The notes under the pieces: generated by a model | What the model was told of the DNA's origin: nothing | Seen by the model: only the letters and a program-made list of their open reading frames with translations | The model's database searches: none | Shown: positions 11,501-26,500 of the stretch, piece by piece | Layout of the letters: every line of letters begins with the position of its first letter | Position numbering within the stretch: the first letter of the stretch is position 1 | Translations under genes and position numbers: made by a program | Source: Acridotheres tristis | Lineage: Eukaryota; Chordata; Aves; Passeriformes; Sturnidae | Assembly: GCA_037013685.1 (NCBI GenBank) | Contig: CM072898.1 | Span: 2,108,001 to 2,172,000 of the forward strand | Direction of reading: 5' to 3' | Length of the DNA: 64,000 nt

Positions 11501-14500
11501 CACAGCTCCCTGAGCCTCTCCTGCCCTGCCAGGGCTCGCTGCACAGACAAGTCCTTGGCACCCATGGGCACCCTCCCCTCCAGGCTCAGCCAAATCCTGC
11601 TGGCTCTGTTGCTGAGCACCTCAAATCTGGATGCTGGTCGAGGCCATGACCAGCTCAAACCACCTCTCTCTTCTCTCCTGCCCTCTCTTCTCACACCTTG
11701 TCCCACTGGATTGTCCTAAAGCATCCCTCCTGCACCTCTCCCACTTCTCCATCCACCCCCTTTCCCTGATCCACCTTACAACCTCGGGGCTGGGCTGTAG
11801 CTTCACTGCTACACACAGGCTTTCTCTCATTTCTCCACAGGGTTTTCTCCCACCCAGCCCTCATTTCTCTCCCCCCCATCTCACAGCTTCCCCAGCCCGT
11901 GTGTCCCTCACCAGGAACACCAGTGCTCAGCACAGCCCTTCTGGGCTGGAGCTCAAACCCAGGACTGCCAAAACCTCGCCCTGCCTTAGGACAAGCTGTG
12001 AGCTGCAGACCCTCCCAGTGGGGTCAGACCTGATGGTCCTCCTGACTCAGGTGAGAATGGCTCAGTTGGCAGCACCAGGACCAGCTCTACTGCAAAGCAA
12101 GAGCCACCAGCACAGCTCTGCACTCACTCAGTCACTGACACAGTCACCTTGTGGCCCAGCCAGTGCAGCAAAGTGAAATGGCATTTCAGAGAAAGCAGGA
12201 GCTTCCCTTCCTAGCAATGCTCTGCATCCTCTAACTGAGCACATCCCCATCTGCAATCCCAATTTATTCATCATTTCATCCTGGAATTGGTGCTTTTGTT
12301 GAATCTTGTCATCTACAGTTTGGACACTTTTGTCTTCTAATTTTCATACATAAGGGTGACAATGTTGGAAGTTTCGTAAGTGCAAAGGCAAACAAACAAG
12401 GCTAAAAGGAGAGCCTTTAAACAATCAAAGAAACAACCAGCACCATGACTTCATCCAACACATGTCCTGCTCCTTAAAAAGCCCTCACTCAATTCCATCT
12501 CCCAAGAATATTTTGACATTAACTGTGAGCAGATTACTTCCTGAAATCCAAGTATCTGCATTGGTTCTGTCTAACACAAATGGGCTTGTTTAAGGGTTTC
12601 TTTTTTGTACCAACAAGAAAAAAAATGTACACAGTTCAAGTCCTCTGCATATCAAATCTAAAACATTCCTTTCAGATTTTGAGCATTAAACCCTGCTAAA
12701 TGCAAGCTGCTGATGTTGCTTCTTAATTGTTGTTATACCCTGATAAATAAGCTAAAAATGTGAGAAAATACGATTAGTTTAGAAAAACTGAAACAGCTTC
12801 ATCGTTTAACTTTTCTTGGTATCCATGACAACCATTGGTCCATTTATTAAATAACAGCATCCCTGGTGTAATACACAAGTACTAAAAATCCTAACAAATA
12901 AACAACAACATTTAGTTAAGTCTGTTTAGGTCAAGCACACAAACCAACCTGCACCAAAACAAATGACAGAACAGGAGGAAAAAACAGATTGCAGACTATA
13001 GCTTTCCTTACCTTAAAGTCATCTGGGAGCAGTAGCTTAGATGTCCTTAGGAAGCTTAATATATATCTGAAAATTTCCCCATCTCGATCAATGAAATAAT
13101 GTTGTTTTAAACTGTCCAAGACAATAGGCTCTGTGCCATTAAACAGACGACTTATTCTGAAATAAAAGAAGAGAAAAAGAAATGAGCAAAAGAGACAAAA
13201 CCTCATTACAGCCTTGGGGCTTAAGAACAACCAATTGAGGTGCATCAATTCAATGTGCACAAGGTAATGCAGGATGTTAATTTGGTGACAAACACATGCA
13301 GAGGGCAGGGAGGGTGCCCTGGGTGTGGGCAGTGGGATTGCCCTGGCACCCAGCTCATGCTGCCCTCAGCCAGGAAAGCACCCTGGAACACTCAGCCATG
13401 GCTGGCACAGTGATTTTGGTGAGAACACGAGTCCCTGGCTGTCAGACATCCCTGCTCACCATCCTGCTGCAGGGAACCAGGCGGTCACTCCAGAGATGGG
13501 TTCCTGCCACGAGCTCACCTCCAGCTTGGCTCTCGTTTGCTCAGACACCATCCAAGCCTTTCTGTGCTGCAGGAGAGGCTGCCCAGGCACTGGGGTGGGC
13601 TGCATGGACCTGCCGGTGTCCATCCAGGGCAGGATGTTTTGGAAAAGCAGAAACCAATGCCATGCAGCCCTTACAGCCTGTGGGACCACAGGGTCACCAC
13701 CAGCAGTCCTGGGGATGAGCCTGGCAGGGGGAGAGCACCACAGCAAATCTTTTGTGAGAAAAAAAAAACGGGAGCAAGAGCTGTGAGATGGGGGATCAGC
13801 TGATTCCAGGCCCAAAGGACCACATCAGCTACACCACCCCAGGTTTTTCAAGTCCCAAGGAGCTTGCTCCGCAGAGAGCAAAGCAGGAATCTGCCTGGCT
13901 GCCACTCCTCCAGCCTCTCCCTTCCAAATGCCTGGCTCCTCTCACAATGCTTTGTCTTCCCATGAGAAATAACCCAGCTGAATATATGTTCTTGAAAGGG
14001 AAAACGCAGGAGACAGACAGCAACGACCTATTAAGTAATTGAGTCCATCTCTCTGACAGGGCAGCATTGTTCCCAACTGCAGAGTGGCTCGTCTTTCAAA
14101 GTCAAGTCTTAAATAATCCTGCCAGGGAAGACTCCTCCATTTCCCAGAGAGGCCATCCCACAGCTGGCTGGGTTTCACTATCGAGCCACCCCTTCCAATG
14201 GCCCGTGAAATCCCCTCTGAGACCAGGGCAGGGCTTTCCCCTTCCCTGGAAAACAAGCTCATCAAACCCTGCTGCAGGCAGTGTCCAGCACTGCTGCCCA
14301 ATGCTGCAGCCACAGCCCTGCTGCCTCCCTCCTCCTCCTCCTCCTCCCAGCACCACCAGCCCAGCCCAGCAGAGTGGGGGGAGTCTGGAAGTGATGCCAG
14401 AGCCCATCCAGGTGCTGGGAAGGGGCAGCTTTGCTGCCCCTCTGCCCTGCTGGGCTGTGCCCTGGGCCCTGGCCCACAGCTGCACCTTGCTCTGATCTTC

Positions 14501-17500
14501 TAACTTACTAATATCGTTGTGAATTTATTCGTGCGCCGTTTATAGCTAAATAAAATGTGGAAATATTAAATAAAACTGAACATATTAAGTCTCCACTGAA
14601 TTTTGCAAAAAAACCTTTCTGCCCCCTTAATTAAGGAAGCTCCAGGTTTTAATGCCTGCTCTCGTGGCCATGCCACAATACAGCTAGTCTGGGTTACTTC
14701 TGAGAATAACCAAGTGCTCTCCTCTCCTAAACCCTAATTATAATATTTACTGTTTTCTCCAACCTCCAGCATTCCTACAGCATCAGAGAATATCACCCAG
14801 ATCACCTGGCAACTTCAATTTATACAATCACAAGGTTCAGTAAGACTCCTGTAATTCACTGTGTTCTTTTTTTGTTGTTATTTTAAGGCCATTTGCCCAA
14901 AACAGTTAAATATACTGCTTTGTACAGAGTTATATTTTATTCCAGCAACCAGACAGTTAATTTATTTCCTTTGGCAGTGTGCTGTGCTGGGATGCACTGA
15001 AAGCAGAGGAAGCACTGGATAGCTTAAGGTTCAGTACATACATTTACTGAGTAAATTTGCATGGCTATTGGAAGTTTTGAGATCTTACATCTAAAGAAGC
15101 TGAGCTGTGGCTGAACCCTGCTCTCCTGTGCTGCCCTTTCTCTGTGCAGTCTGCAGAAGCAAAGCTGCTCAGCTCTGTATGGGCACGGGGGAAGGTTTGC
15201 CAACAACGACAGGGTGCAGAGAAGACAGGGTACAAAATTTTAATGGGCCACTCTTTAATGTAGTAAAGCATTTTTTTGGTAATGAAAACAAAACATGAAT
15301 TTTGAGGCTCCACTTTGTGGAGTGCCCTGAGCTGTATTTCTTCACCAGCAAAATTACTGCTGGGGAAAGAAACTCACAGAGTGTTGAAAGACTTAACTGC
15401 CACCCCAAAAACAGAGTGATGAATAGTTTAAGGATTTATTTGACATTTTAGGGGGCTGCTATGTTCCAAGAACTAACTTCACTGCAGCATGTTGTAATGC
15501 TGCATGTGGAAAGTGCTCCCGCTTCTCCCATCTCCCAGCTTGAACCATACCTGGGAAAAGTCCTCTGGAAAATGCAATGCTGTGAGAGCACAAAACGAGC
15601 TCACATAGCAGCTTCAAAGGGACTCCTGGCAGGATTCCTCAGCATGTGTGAAGCTGTGAGAAGAGCACAGTGAGCAGGAGCAGCTCCATGCTCTGCACTG
15701 GGACATGGAGCTCTCCATGGATGGGTCTTTGGTGGCCAGAACAAAACTCCTCACACGGGAGCAGAGAAGCAAAATGCACTCAGGGGGTCAGAGAGCTGGC
15801 AAGGCAGCAAGAGCAGGGGGACAGGAAGGGCTTTGCACTGCACAGGATTGACAGAGACACTGTGTGCCCCGAGTTAAAATCATGGGGAGCTGCTGCAGCT
15901 CAGACTGGGCAGTAGTCACCCTGAAAATGGTTGTTTTTATGAGTGGTCACGGCAACCAGTACTGGGGTCAAATCAGTTAATGGCATTTTCAGGAGGGACT
16001 TGCTTACAGGAATGGCACTTGCAGTGATGCCTGTGGAGAGGCAGGAGGCACAGGGAAAGGGAGACAAGGCACCAAGAGCTGCACTGGATCCTACAGCAAA
16101 GGGCAAGCCTGAACAATGAGCACTGCTTCAGCATTCCCACCTTTCTGCAAGAAATGCTTCACTTTCTAACTTAGAAACACCTGTATAATCCGTGTCCAGT
16201 ATTTAATTCCATCCGGGGAGCAGACTGAGCCAGGACTGACTCCAGCAGTTGCAAGCCTAAGGATGCCAAGTGTGTCTCTCCATTGCCTCCACTGCCCTGG
16301 CCAGCCCTGCCATGCTCACCCCCTGCCCAGGGCACACATCCTCCCAGCTGCCTCTTCCTCCTCCCGGCCGTGTGCCCTTCCCACCTGCCTGCTCACTGCC
16401 CTGCAGTGCTCCCAGCCAGTCCCTGTCCTCTGGTGTCCAGCTCCAGCCTGGCACCTCCAGCCCTGCCTCTCCCAAGAGCCAGAGCACAACCTGTTGATCC
16501 CATTCCTGCTGTTCCTTTGTGCTTCTCTTGTTCCTGCTAAAGGCTTTTACATTTTCAATAATGTTTCGCCAAAACGCCAAGGGGTGAGTTTCTAGCTTTG
16601 TACCAATTTTACTATGATATTAAGATCTTCTTTTATTAGATTAAAAACAAACAACAAAGACAGCCAACCCACAAGGACAAGAGTGCCAGTAAATTCTTTT
16701 CTTAGTTTCTTGGGCAAGGAAAGAAGCTGTGCTGCCCACAAGTACCTAGAGAAGGCTGCTGCCCACCCCCGAACCCTGGTGGCCAATCCTGCAGGCTGAG
16801 GCAGCAGCACAGAGGGGGCTGCAGGGCAGGAAGTGCAGCCCCACAGCAGAGCTCAGGACACACCACCTCCTCCATCAACCCTCCCAACCCCCTTTCAGAA
16901 GCACACAGGGCTTCTGGCACCCCCAGCTCCCTCCAGAGCACCCCTGGTCTTCCCAAAGGTCAGCACTGAGCACAGCCGTGGGTCTGCACATCACACACAG
17001 CTGCTGGGGAGGTTCATGGCACTTTGGGACAGAAACGTTTTTGGGGTGGAGCACTTTGTTCTTTGGTTGGGCCAGTTTAGCCATTTTCTTGACAACTTTA
17101 TTTTGAACAGAAAATAAAAGTTCTTTCCTGATAAATCTGGTTCCAGAGGTCTCAAGAGGAGCACCCAGAATTGTGGGAGCTGTGAGACAACCAGCAGCTG
17201 GGGCTGTGGCACCATGAGGCCCCCAGACCCCCAGGCCCCCCCGCCGTGGGGCCACTGTGGTCCTGCTGTCCCCTGTGCACTGGTGTGGCCAGCACAGTGA
17301 CACAGTGTAAGCAGAACTCTCTATCACAATATTGCACTAGAAGTATTAATTTAAGTAATTACGTGATTAATATTTAACTGTTCAGTGATATTTTTGTCAT
17401 TCATAATTTAGCTGTTTACATTTATTAAAAATTGATTTTGTAGACACTTTTTCTGCCCAATGTCAAATCAGCAGGGAACACACATTTCAGCAAACTGTCA

Positions 17501-20500
17501 TTAAAATGTGTCTCTTCCCTAATTTCGTGGGAGGACAGGGGAAGGAGGGAGAAATGCCTGTCTGTGGGTCCTGCAAGCAGCTGGTGGGTCTGTGCTGCAG
17601 CCAGAGTCCTCCCTGCTGAACCTGCCCCTCCTGCCCTGCACATGTCCCGGTGCTGCACAGGGCTCTCAGCTGCTCCTGCCTTTTGGGCCTGCCTGTGGGA
17701 AATGGCACAGAGAGGGAGAAGAGGCTGATTAGAGGTGGGACACTGAGCATGACCTCAAACTGCCCTGCAGGACACGGCAGCAAAGCATCCCTGGTACAGC
17801 AGAGTCCAGCCACTGCTGAGCACAAACAGTGCTGCTTATCTCTGAAATACTTGCTCAAGGTGGGTAGGACAGATACTGTTATCTGCTTGGAAGAGAAAAA
17901 ATGTCATGAATTGGAGCAGAGGTGCTCGACAGGCCTTACAGTGTGCCTGGCAGTGCTGCTCACATAGCTGTGTCTGTCAGGAGTCTGCTGCTTGTCCCGT
18001 CACAGGGCAGACACTGCTGGCAAAGCATTCCTGAAAGCCTCTGCAGCGCCTGTGCCAGCTCTCTGCTGGCACTGCCACAGCCCAGCTGAAGCAGCACAGC
18101 CTGAGTGGGCAGTGGGCAGTGCTGTCAGCCCTTCCCAGTAGCATTTTTCCTATTTCCATTATTCCTATAAAGCTGTCTGGATTTGTGCACAAGAGCTCAG
18201 CAAAGCAAACCATAACGGGGAAAGCACCTGCAGCTGCTGTCCCCAGGGAGCTCCCTTAGAACACCCAGGCTGTCTGAAAAGCAGGCCAGGCTGGCCAGAG
18301 GAGCACAGGGATAACCCAGCAGATGGGTGTCTTCTGACCTGGCATTAGTTATGAGAGGTGTGAAGGCACTGCCTCTGCCAGGGCACAAGCTCCCTCATGC
18401 CCTGCACAGCAAGGAACGTAGCTAAAAGTTGCATCTGGCTGCAGTAGGTTTTGTGATCTGCCTCAGTTTAAAACTTCAGCTAAAATGAGTGTGCCAGTTA
18501 CATGGTTGGACCATACCTTCCCCCCTGCCTGCTCTCTGAGCAGTGATTTTAAGCCCCTCTGCAGCTGAAGAGAAGAAAGCACAGAGGAGAGGCTCAGGGT
18601 CCACCCAGGCTGCACAAACCCTGTGGGCTCTGCACCTCCATCAAAGACAGCACCTGCACCACCTAGGACTGCTGCAGGCAGTGAGCTGGGCTCGGCTGGG
18701 GAGACTTTTAAGCATCTTTTGTTTGGACATTGATGAGGAAAAAACTCAGTATGTGAGAGCCTGAGTCTTAAACTTTGGGTATAAACTGCTGCTCTGCAAA
18801 CGATGACATCCAAGCAGCCCTGAGCGCCTGCAGGCACGGAGAGGTGCCCCAAAAGGACTTTGTGGCAAAAGCAAGCACCAGATCAGGCACCAACTTCCAG
18901 TCCTCAGCCTGTGGTGTCACACAGGGCACCCACCACTCCACGGGCTCCAGGCACCGTGACCATTGGCTCCTGCTCCTCACACTCCCACTTGGCTGGGGCA
19001 AGCACCTTCCCTTAGCAAGGCGGGCTCAGGTGCCAGTGCCTCACAGGCACTGCCTGCCATCACTCAGCCCCACACCTGTCAGTCCTGGTAACACAGCTGA
19101 GCTACCATGCATGTTCAAAACAAAACTGACCTGTGAGAATAAAACACAGATACTAAAGCCTCAATTTTTACCAAGAGCACCAAGCAGTACAGTCCAATCT
19201 CAGCAGAAGGGTGGAGGAGTGTATCGGGTTGGCATGGCCAAGCTTTGGTAGTAGAGGGACTACGGGGGTGGCTTCTGTGAGGAGCTGCCAGAAGCTTCTC
19301 CATGTCTGGCAGAACCAATCCCTGGCAGCTCCAAAGACTGATGGGCCACTGGCAAAGGCTGTGCCAAATTAGAAATAATGGCAACACCTCTGTGATAACT
19401 GTTTTAAGAAGAAAAAATAAAGTTACTGCACAGTTGTAATTGTGACCAGAGAAGAGTGGGGTGAGAACATGTGAGAGGAACAACTCTGCAGACACCAAGG
19501 TCAGCAGAGAAGGAGCAGCAGGAGGTGCTCCAGGCACCAGAGCTGAGATTCCTCTGCAGCCCGTGGTGAAGCCCATGGTGAAATAGCTGTGCCCCTGCAG
19601 AACACGGGGATCCATGGGGGATGCAGAGATCCACGGGGATGTAGAGATCCATGGGAATGTAGAGATCCACCCACAGCCCATGGGGATCTATGGGGATGCA
19701 GAGATCCATGCACAGCCCGTGGAGACCCATGGGAATGCAGAGATCCATGGGGGATGCAGAGATCCACCCTAGCCCATGGCATCCATGGGGATGCAGAGAT
19801 CCACCCACAGCCCATGGGGATCCATGAGGATTACAGAGATCTATGGGGATTGCAGAGATCCATGGGGATGCAGAGATCCATGGGGATTGCAGAGATCCAT
19901 GGGGAGTGCAGAGATCCATGGGGATTGCAGAGATCCATGGGGATGCAGAGATCCATGGGGATTGCAGAGATCCATGGGGGATTACAGAGATCCATGGGGG
20001 ATTACAGAGATCCATGGGGGATGCAGAGATCCATGGGGATTACAGAGATCCATGGGGGATTGCAGAGATCCATGGGGATTACAGAGATCCATGGGGATGC
20101 AGAGATCCATGGGGATGCAGAGATCCATGGGGATGCAGAGATCCATGGGGGATTACAGAGATCCATGGGGATTACAGAGATCCATGGGGATTGCAGAGAT
20201 CCATGGGGGATTACAGAGATCCATGGGGATTGCAGAGATCCATGGGGATTGCAGAGATCCATGGGGATGCAGAGATCCCCCCCAGCCCATGGGGAAGGTG
20301 CCCACACTGGGGCAGGTGGATGCCTGGAGCAGGCTCTGATCCAGTGGCAGAGCCAGGGGAGAGAGGGCTCTGCTCCCAGGCTGGAGCAGCCTGTCCTTGG
20401 AGGGCTGCAGCCCATGGAAAGAGAGAGCCCTGTGCCAGCAGTCTGGGAGGGCTGTGTGCCCCTGGGAGGGACTCGGGGTGCAGCAGGTGTGGCTTGGCTG

Positions 20501-23500
20501 CTGCTCCTGGGATGGAGCCACACCAGAGCAGTTCTTAGAGAACTCTCCTGTGGGAAGGATCCCACCATCCTGCAGGGGAACAGCTCCTCTCCCTGAGCAG
20601 CAGGGGAAGCCATGGGGGATGAACTGACCAAAATCTCCATTCCCTGTCTCCCTGTGCCATCAGGGGAGGAGACAGAGCTGGGAAGGAGGTGGGGCTGGAA
20701 GGAAACGTTTATTTTATTTCTCATTATCCTGCTCTGATTTTGTTAGAAGTAAATCCAGTTAATATCTCTAATTCCAGCCTGTTTTGCCTGTGATGGTATT
20801 TCCTGAGTGACCTCTCCAGGCCTTTAACTGATGAACCTTCATTGTATTTTCTGTCCCCTGCCCAGCTGTGGAGGGGTGAGAGAGTAGCTTTGGTGGTGCC
20901 TGGAGTTCAGCCAGGGTCAACTCACTACAAAGAGGTAAGTCACAAGGTAACATGGTTATCCATATCCAATTCCTGCAACTTCCTGGTCCTGCTTCCCAGT
21001 GCAGATCCTGGAATGCCATAGGAGTTTTTGAGCCATATGCTCACTTTGCTGTGCATCTGAAGGATATTACACTCATTAACTACTGAGCACCTGAAGGAAC
21101 TGCAGGATCTATTACCCAGATTTAATACTTCATATTTTGCTGTTCAGGCTACGATATCTATTTTTGTTACAGATCAGAGCTAGTCTATATAGTATCAACA
21201 TGTATTTTTAAAAGTCAATAATCCATAAAGAACATTATAATCTACCATGCAGAATCATTCTTAGGAAGCTCTGGAAGGATTTTCTTTCTTCTTCCTATGC
21301 CACCACTAAAAAAGCAAAATTAGGTATATAATGGATCTTGTAGTTAAAACAAAGCCATGGACAATTCTGTTTTCTGTTCACTGTTCACTATCAATTAAAG
21401 TCCACTGGAGCAACAGGTAATAAAATCCACTGAAGTGGAAATTACCTATTATTTTTGAAATACCACAAAGCATTCATGGTAAGGGTGAGAGATGCTTGTT
21501 GTTTATAGCTTATCTCCACATTTAAGACACTTTAGCAAATGACTTTGATATATAATTTCCTGGAAATGTGTGTGTATTCATATTTTGATGCACTACACTT
21601 ATCTGTTAATTTGTAGAAACAGTACCAACTCAACATAAATTAGCATGTAAGACAGGAAGTGGAAACACTAATCCCAGGCAGAGAAGCCTGTGTCTTTTCC
21701 TGAATGAAAACATTCTCTTGGTAGCCAAAAGCCACTCTGGCCCTGCATCCCTTCAGCCACACATCCCAACAGGAAGGAGGAGGAGTGGGCAAACAATTAC
21801 AAGGAGCAGACCAAGGAATTGAGATCCTTCCTTTCCAAGCTTTTCATTCTCACCGGGTGTACAAAGGTATTAACCCCAAACTCTGAGGCCCATCAGCACT
21901 GGTCACTTATCCCCAATTTCTCAGCAGCCAGCTCCTCCCTGGTGTGGGAGACCAGCAGGAGCACAGTGCTGCTGAGCCACCAGCCCTTCATCAGGCTCAT
22001 GGCTCCAATTCCCCTTATTCAAGTTTGCCTATTTTAGTGCACTAACAGCTATTAAAATACTTCACTAAACAAACATTTCTAGTATGATAATTGCTGTATC
22101 ACGAATCCTTTAATTTAATTTGGCACATGCCTACATCCACAGGTAAGAGAAGCAGACACACACAGAGGACAGAGACCTTTTGCTCCACACACATCAGCAT
22201 CCCACCACACCTCATCAGTGATGGAAAGCACTTGCTGTGCTCAACAAGGAAAAAAATGTAACTTTCAAATACAGCTGTAATCTGCATTTCTTCATTAGAA
22301 GTTCCCTGCCTGCCACTGACATGGCTTGTTCTCTTTTGCACCAGGGACAGTGACCAAGAGGCTCCCATGATTTCTGATGTTGAACCCTGCAATTCCCATT
22401 GTTTGGGAAGCTCTGGCTGAGCTGCTCTGGAGCAGCCATGACCAGAACAGGGCTCTGACCATGGCAGGGGTGAGGATCCAGAGGCTGCTGCTACTGCACT
22501 GCAGGACAGGCCAGTTCTGCCAGCCCTGCTCCCAGCCAGCACTGTCTGGGGAGAGTGGGAACAGCACAGTCTGCCTGACATCCATATTTTTAATAAAAGT
22601 AACTCAATAATATTACAATATACCATGAGCCTTCAAAACACAGAACGTGTTTAGGGTAGGAGCTGAATATTATTCTTTCAATGAAACACACTGAGATCCA
22701 GTAACTACACAGAAGTTGCTACACTGTGTGTAATGTCCATGTACCTGGGAATTCCACTCTTTATTTTAAATTGTGAACTCACACTTAAAGAAGTATGTAA
22801 GCTGGATTTCTGGTGCTATTGATTTTTTCCAGTTTAACATTCAGGCTATTTTTTTCTCTCCTCGTGCCTTTTACTTCATTCTAACTGAAATTCTGAGGAA
22901 GATCTAAAAATATTAACATAAACTTATATTTTATCCTCTATTATGCCATTGTTCCTGCTGCTCTGATTTGAGGCCTATGAGGATTCTGGGCCTCTCATGT
23001 TTTCTCAACACATAATTTACACTAAATATTGGTCATTAAAATAGACCCAGAACAAAAATTCTTTAATTTAAACCAAAATTCAAAACTAGCATCTTAGTTT
23101 CCTGGTTTTCCAAAGGTCCCAATCCTGCAAGAACTGCATTGCAGCTCAAACTCTGTGGGAGTTGCAGGCACTCAAGAAAATTACGTTGTTAATACACGAG
23201 AAGATACAAATTTCAAGTAAAACATTCCTGCCTGTACAAGTCTTTTCTTGCTGTTCCTTTAACCATCCCTTTCCCCTAACCATGGTGTTAGGAGGGCCCT
23301 GGGGAGGGCAGGGCTGCACCAAACACCAGCTCAGCTTTCTTGCTGCTCACCTTCCTTCTGGAACTTCAAGTGGAGGATAACTTGGTATTTTACAAAGATT
23401 TTCAATCCGACTAAATCTGGACATTACTTTCATTGCCAACACCCCAGCAGAACTGGGCATGCTGGGAGGCTGAAGACATGCAGACACTAGTTATATTAGA

Positions 23501-26500
23501 ATATAAATGGGCTAAATCCTCACTGAAGTCAGGAGTGAAACTCCCACTGAGACTCACTGAATGCAGGGAAAATTTCAAATGGAATTCATTTTCCTTTCAA
23601 GGTGTGAGTCTGGCCCTCCACATCTTTTGCATGTGTGGGTGCTGTGAAACCAGGATGTTTCAGCAGGAGAAAGAGGGATGGCATTGACTCAAGGGCTTCA
23701 CAACCTTTCATAAAGCACAAATGGTGACAACCAACACACTGAGTTTACACACTGCTCACATACACAGCTAGAACATCTAACCTGCTAGAGTCTCACACCT
23801 CCCCTTCTAACCCCCGACCATGAAAGCTGAGCAGTTTTTTCCTCCATTATTTCCAGATTCACAGGAAATAGTTCCCAGGCACAGGCTGCAGATCTGCATC
23901 ACCTGGGCCGAGCAGGGACACCCAGTGACCCTTGGTGCCCAAACTGGACATCCCCAGTGAACAGGAATGGTCCCAGTCTCTCTGGGTACTGATAAATCAG
24001 TTTTTTGTTTACACATCCCCAGTGCTGTGAACAGGAATGGTCCCAGTCTCTCTGGGTACTGATAAATCAGTTTTCTGTTTACAAGCAGCTGGCCCTCCTG
24101 CCTGGACAGCTCCTTGGTATGCTGATCCACCAAACAGGTACAGCTCTCCTGTTGCAGACAATAATTTGGAAAGAACCCAGCTTGTCTCACATTCTTGCTC
24201 CATTTGCTTTTCCTGCAGCCCAATCTTGTGTCCTCCACTGAGTAAACTACACCTATTTTGCCCAGTCCCAGACTGTAAAACTGCACACTGCAGCACAGCT
24301 CACATCAGCACCTGCTCTGGAGCACGAACTTCCAGGAGACTGTCACTGGTCCTATTTCTCTACGAGCCTGAGTGTGATTGGGAATTGCATCCAGCTCTCT
24401 CTATCCGTATTTTATTATCACATTTCAAATGATGAACGAATAATCTTTATTCTCTTGTTTATTCTGACTTTTGATTAAGCTGTAACCAATGTGCTTTTCC
24501 TGGCTGTTCATTTAAAGAAACTGAACACATCAAGAACAACTTCTTAAAAAGCTATTTCAACGGGGAAACAATCCCCAAAGCCCACGGAGCCACACCAAGC
24601 AGGAAGATTTGTGTAAGTTTTTTGCTGGTAAGCCTGAGCCATTGGCAGGTGAGCAGAAACAAAGGAATTTCCAGCAGGTTTTTCACTTCAGGGACAGACA
24701 GGAGGCAAGGCACCACCACCCTGTCTGCTGGGAAGAGCTCACCCCCACAGCCACGTTCCCAAGAAAAGGAGCCCTGTCTAGGGGCTATGGAGAAGGAACC
24801 CACACCTGGGAAGCAGACAGCAATACACCTGCTGCACAGAGAACACCTGCCCTACAAAATTAAGCTTATCAAAAACTTTAAAATAGTAAGTCAGCTCTTG
24901 AGTTCTGATGAGCTACTGAAAGCTGAACCTGACTTTCTTATGTGACTGTGAGAGATTCATTCTTAAATACAATACTCTGGTCAGGGGTTTGATTCTGGTT
25001 CCAGTGAAGTCAAGGCCAAAACATCCTCTGATTTAATTAGAAGCAGAAGCAGGCCCCCATTTTAACCCTCATGCCTGCAAACAGAATACAACTGGATGTG
25101 AAACAAAGCAGAAATATGTTTGAAACTGGTATTAACTCCAAGCTTTATTATCCCCACTCCGTAAGACTAAAAAGCAGTCATTCATTTTTTTTCCTCATTC
25201 AACAGCAATCTTATGTACTGCTGCCCAAAATTCAGCCCTTGCTCCCTCCAAGACAACCCTGGCACAAGCAGAGGACCCAGTTTCTCCACTGCCGTGTCCT
25301 GGCTCCCATGGAGCTCCACTGGTCACATCTGCCCGTGGAGCTGCCTGTGAGTTTTGCAAGGGCAGAGTTCAGGCAGCAGTCTGCACACCACATTCCCCAA
25401 ATGCCAAAGCTGCAGCCCTTGGTGTGAACTGCACTGGTACAAATTGTTGGCCTAACACAGCATGACACCAAAGAGGTTAAAGAGAGTCCCTGGTTTTCAT
25501 TGTCCACTTTCTCAAGAGAGAGATTTGCTGCTGCCAGAGCGTCTCCAGACCTAAACAGATTACCTGCAGCACTGGCAGCAGCTGCACTCCATCAGGAGGG
25601 AGGTGAAACAGGAGCCTGCCCTGTGCACTGGGATTCCTCCAGTGCTGCAGCTTTATGGTCCCCAGTGCTTGCCAACTGATCCCTTCTGAGTCTGACCGAG
25701 AGCAATGGTGCAAATGCTGCACAAAAACTTCCCAGCATCCATGTGCAGCACTCCTCCCAGGCTTTATGTGAACTTCAGCAGACAAAAAAAGCAGCAATTT
25801 TAGCCTTTGAGCACACACGATACTGCAGCAGAGACAATTCAGCACAGTACAGGTGAACACCAAATCCTGTGCTCTGCCCCTGTGCCCTGACACACAGGCA
25901 GCTGTCAGTGCCTGCACCACGAACACAACCAAGCACACTTGTGAAACTGAGAGTTCTGCCTGGCAGAGTTTCAAGTGAGAGCAAGTCAGGTAAAAACAAA
26001 CCCCCATAAAGTTTTTACAGATGTCGTTTCATTTTTAAGCATCAAAGAATGAAGTACATGCTAATCACAGCAGCTGAGATGAAGGAATAGGCAGTTTGGT
26101 GGACAGAGCATAGAGGAGTTTACGACTCTGGAGTTTAATTCCAGCCCTGCAGCTTCTCCCAGGTGTAAATTCAGATTAGGGAAGTCACCAACATGGTGTA
26201 ATTCTGTATCAGTAGAGTTATAGTGATGCCTTGGGTTTTAGCTTTTATATTTTTCAGAATCTCTGCTGCTTAATGTGTGTAACTCTGAAACTTCACATTA
26301 GGTGTTAGGAAGTTCTCTCCACAGGGTAATTAGACAAAAAAAATTCCTTTCTAGCTGGAAAATCGAGGACACCCAGTACCCAAAAATCATAAACAACAGT
26401 GAGGCAAAGGGGGCAAGGCAGGGGCTGAGACTTCATAGCCTGGGGCTGTGCTTGGAGAATTGACCCCAAGATGTAGACGAACCAAAACTTGTAGAAGTGT

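Noticed and set aside
19404..20724. Open frames of 187-335 codons with Asp-Pro-Trp-Gly or Ile-His-Gly periodicity
   Set aside because: By-products of the 18-20-bp minisatellite; frames exist on both strands.
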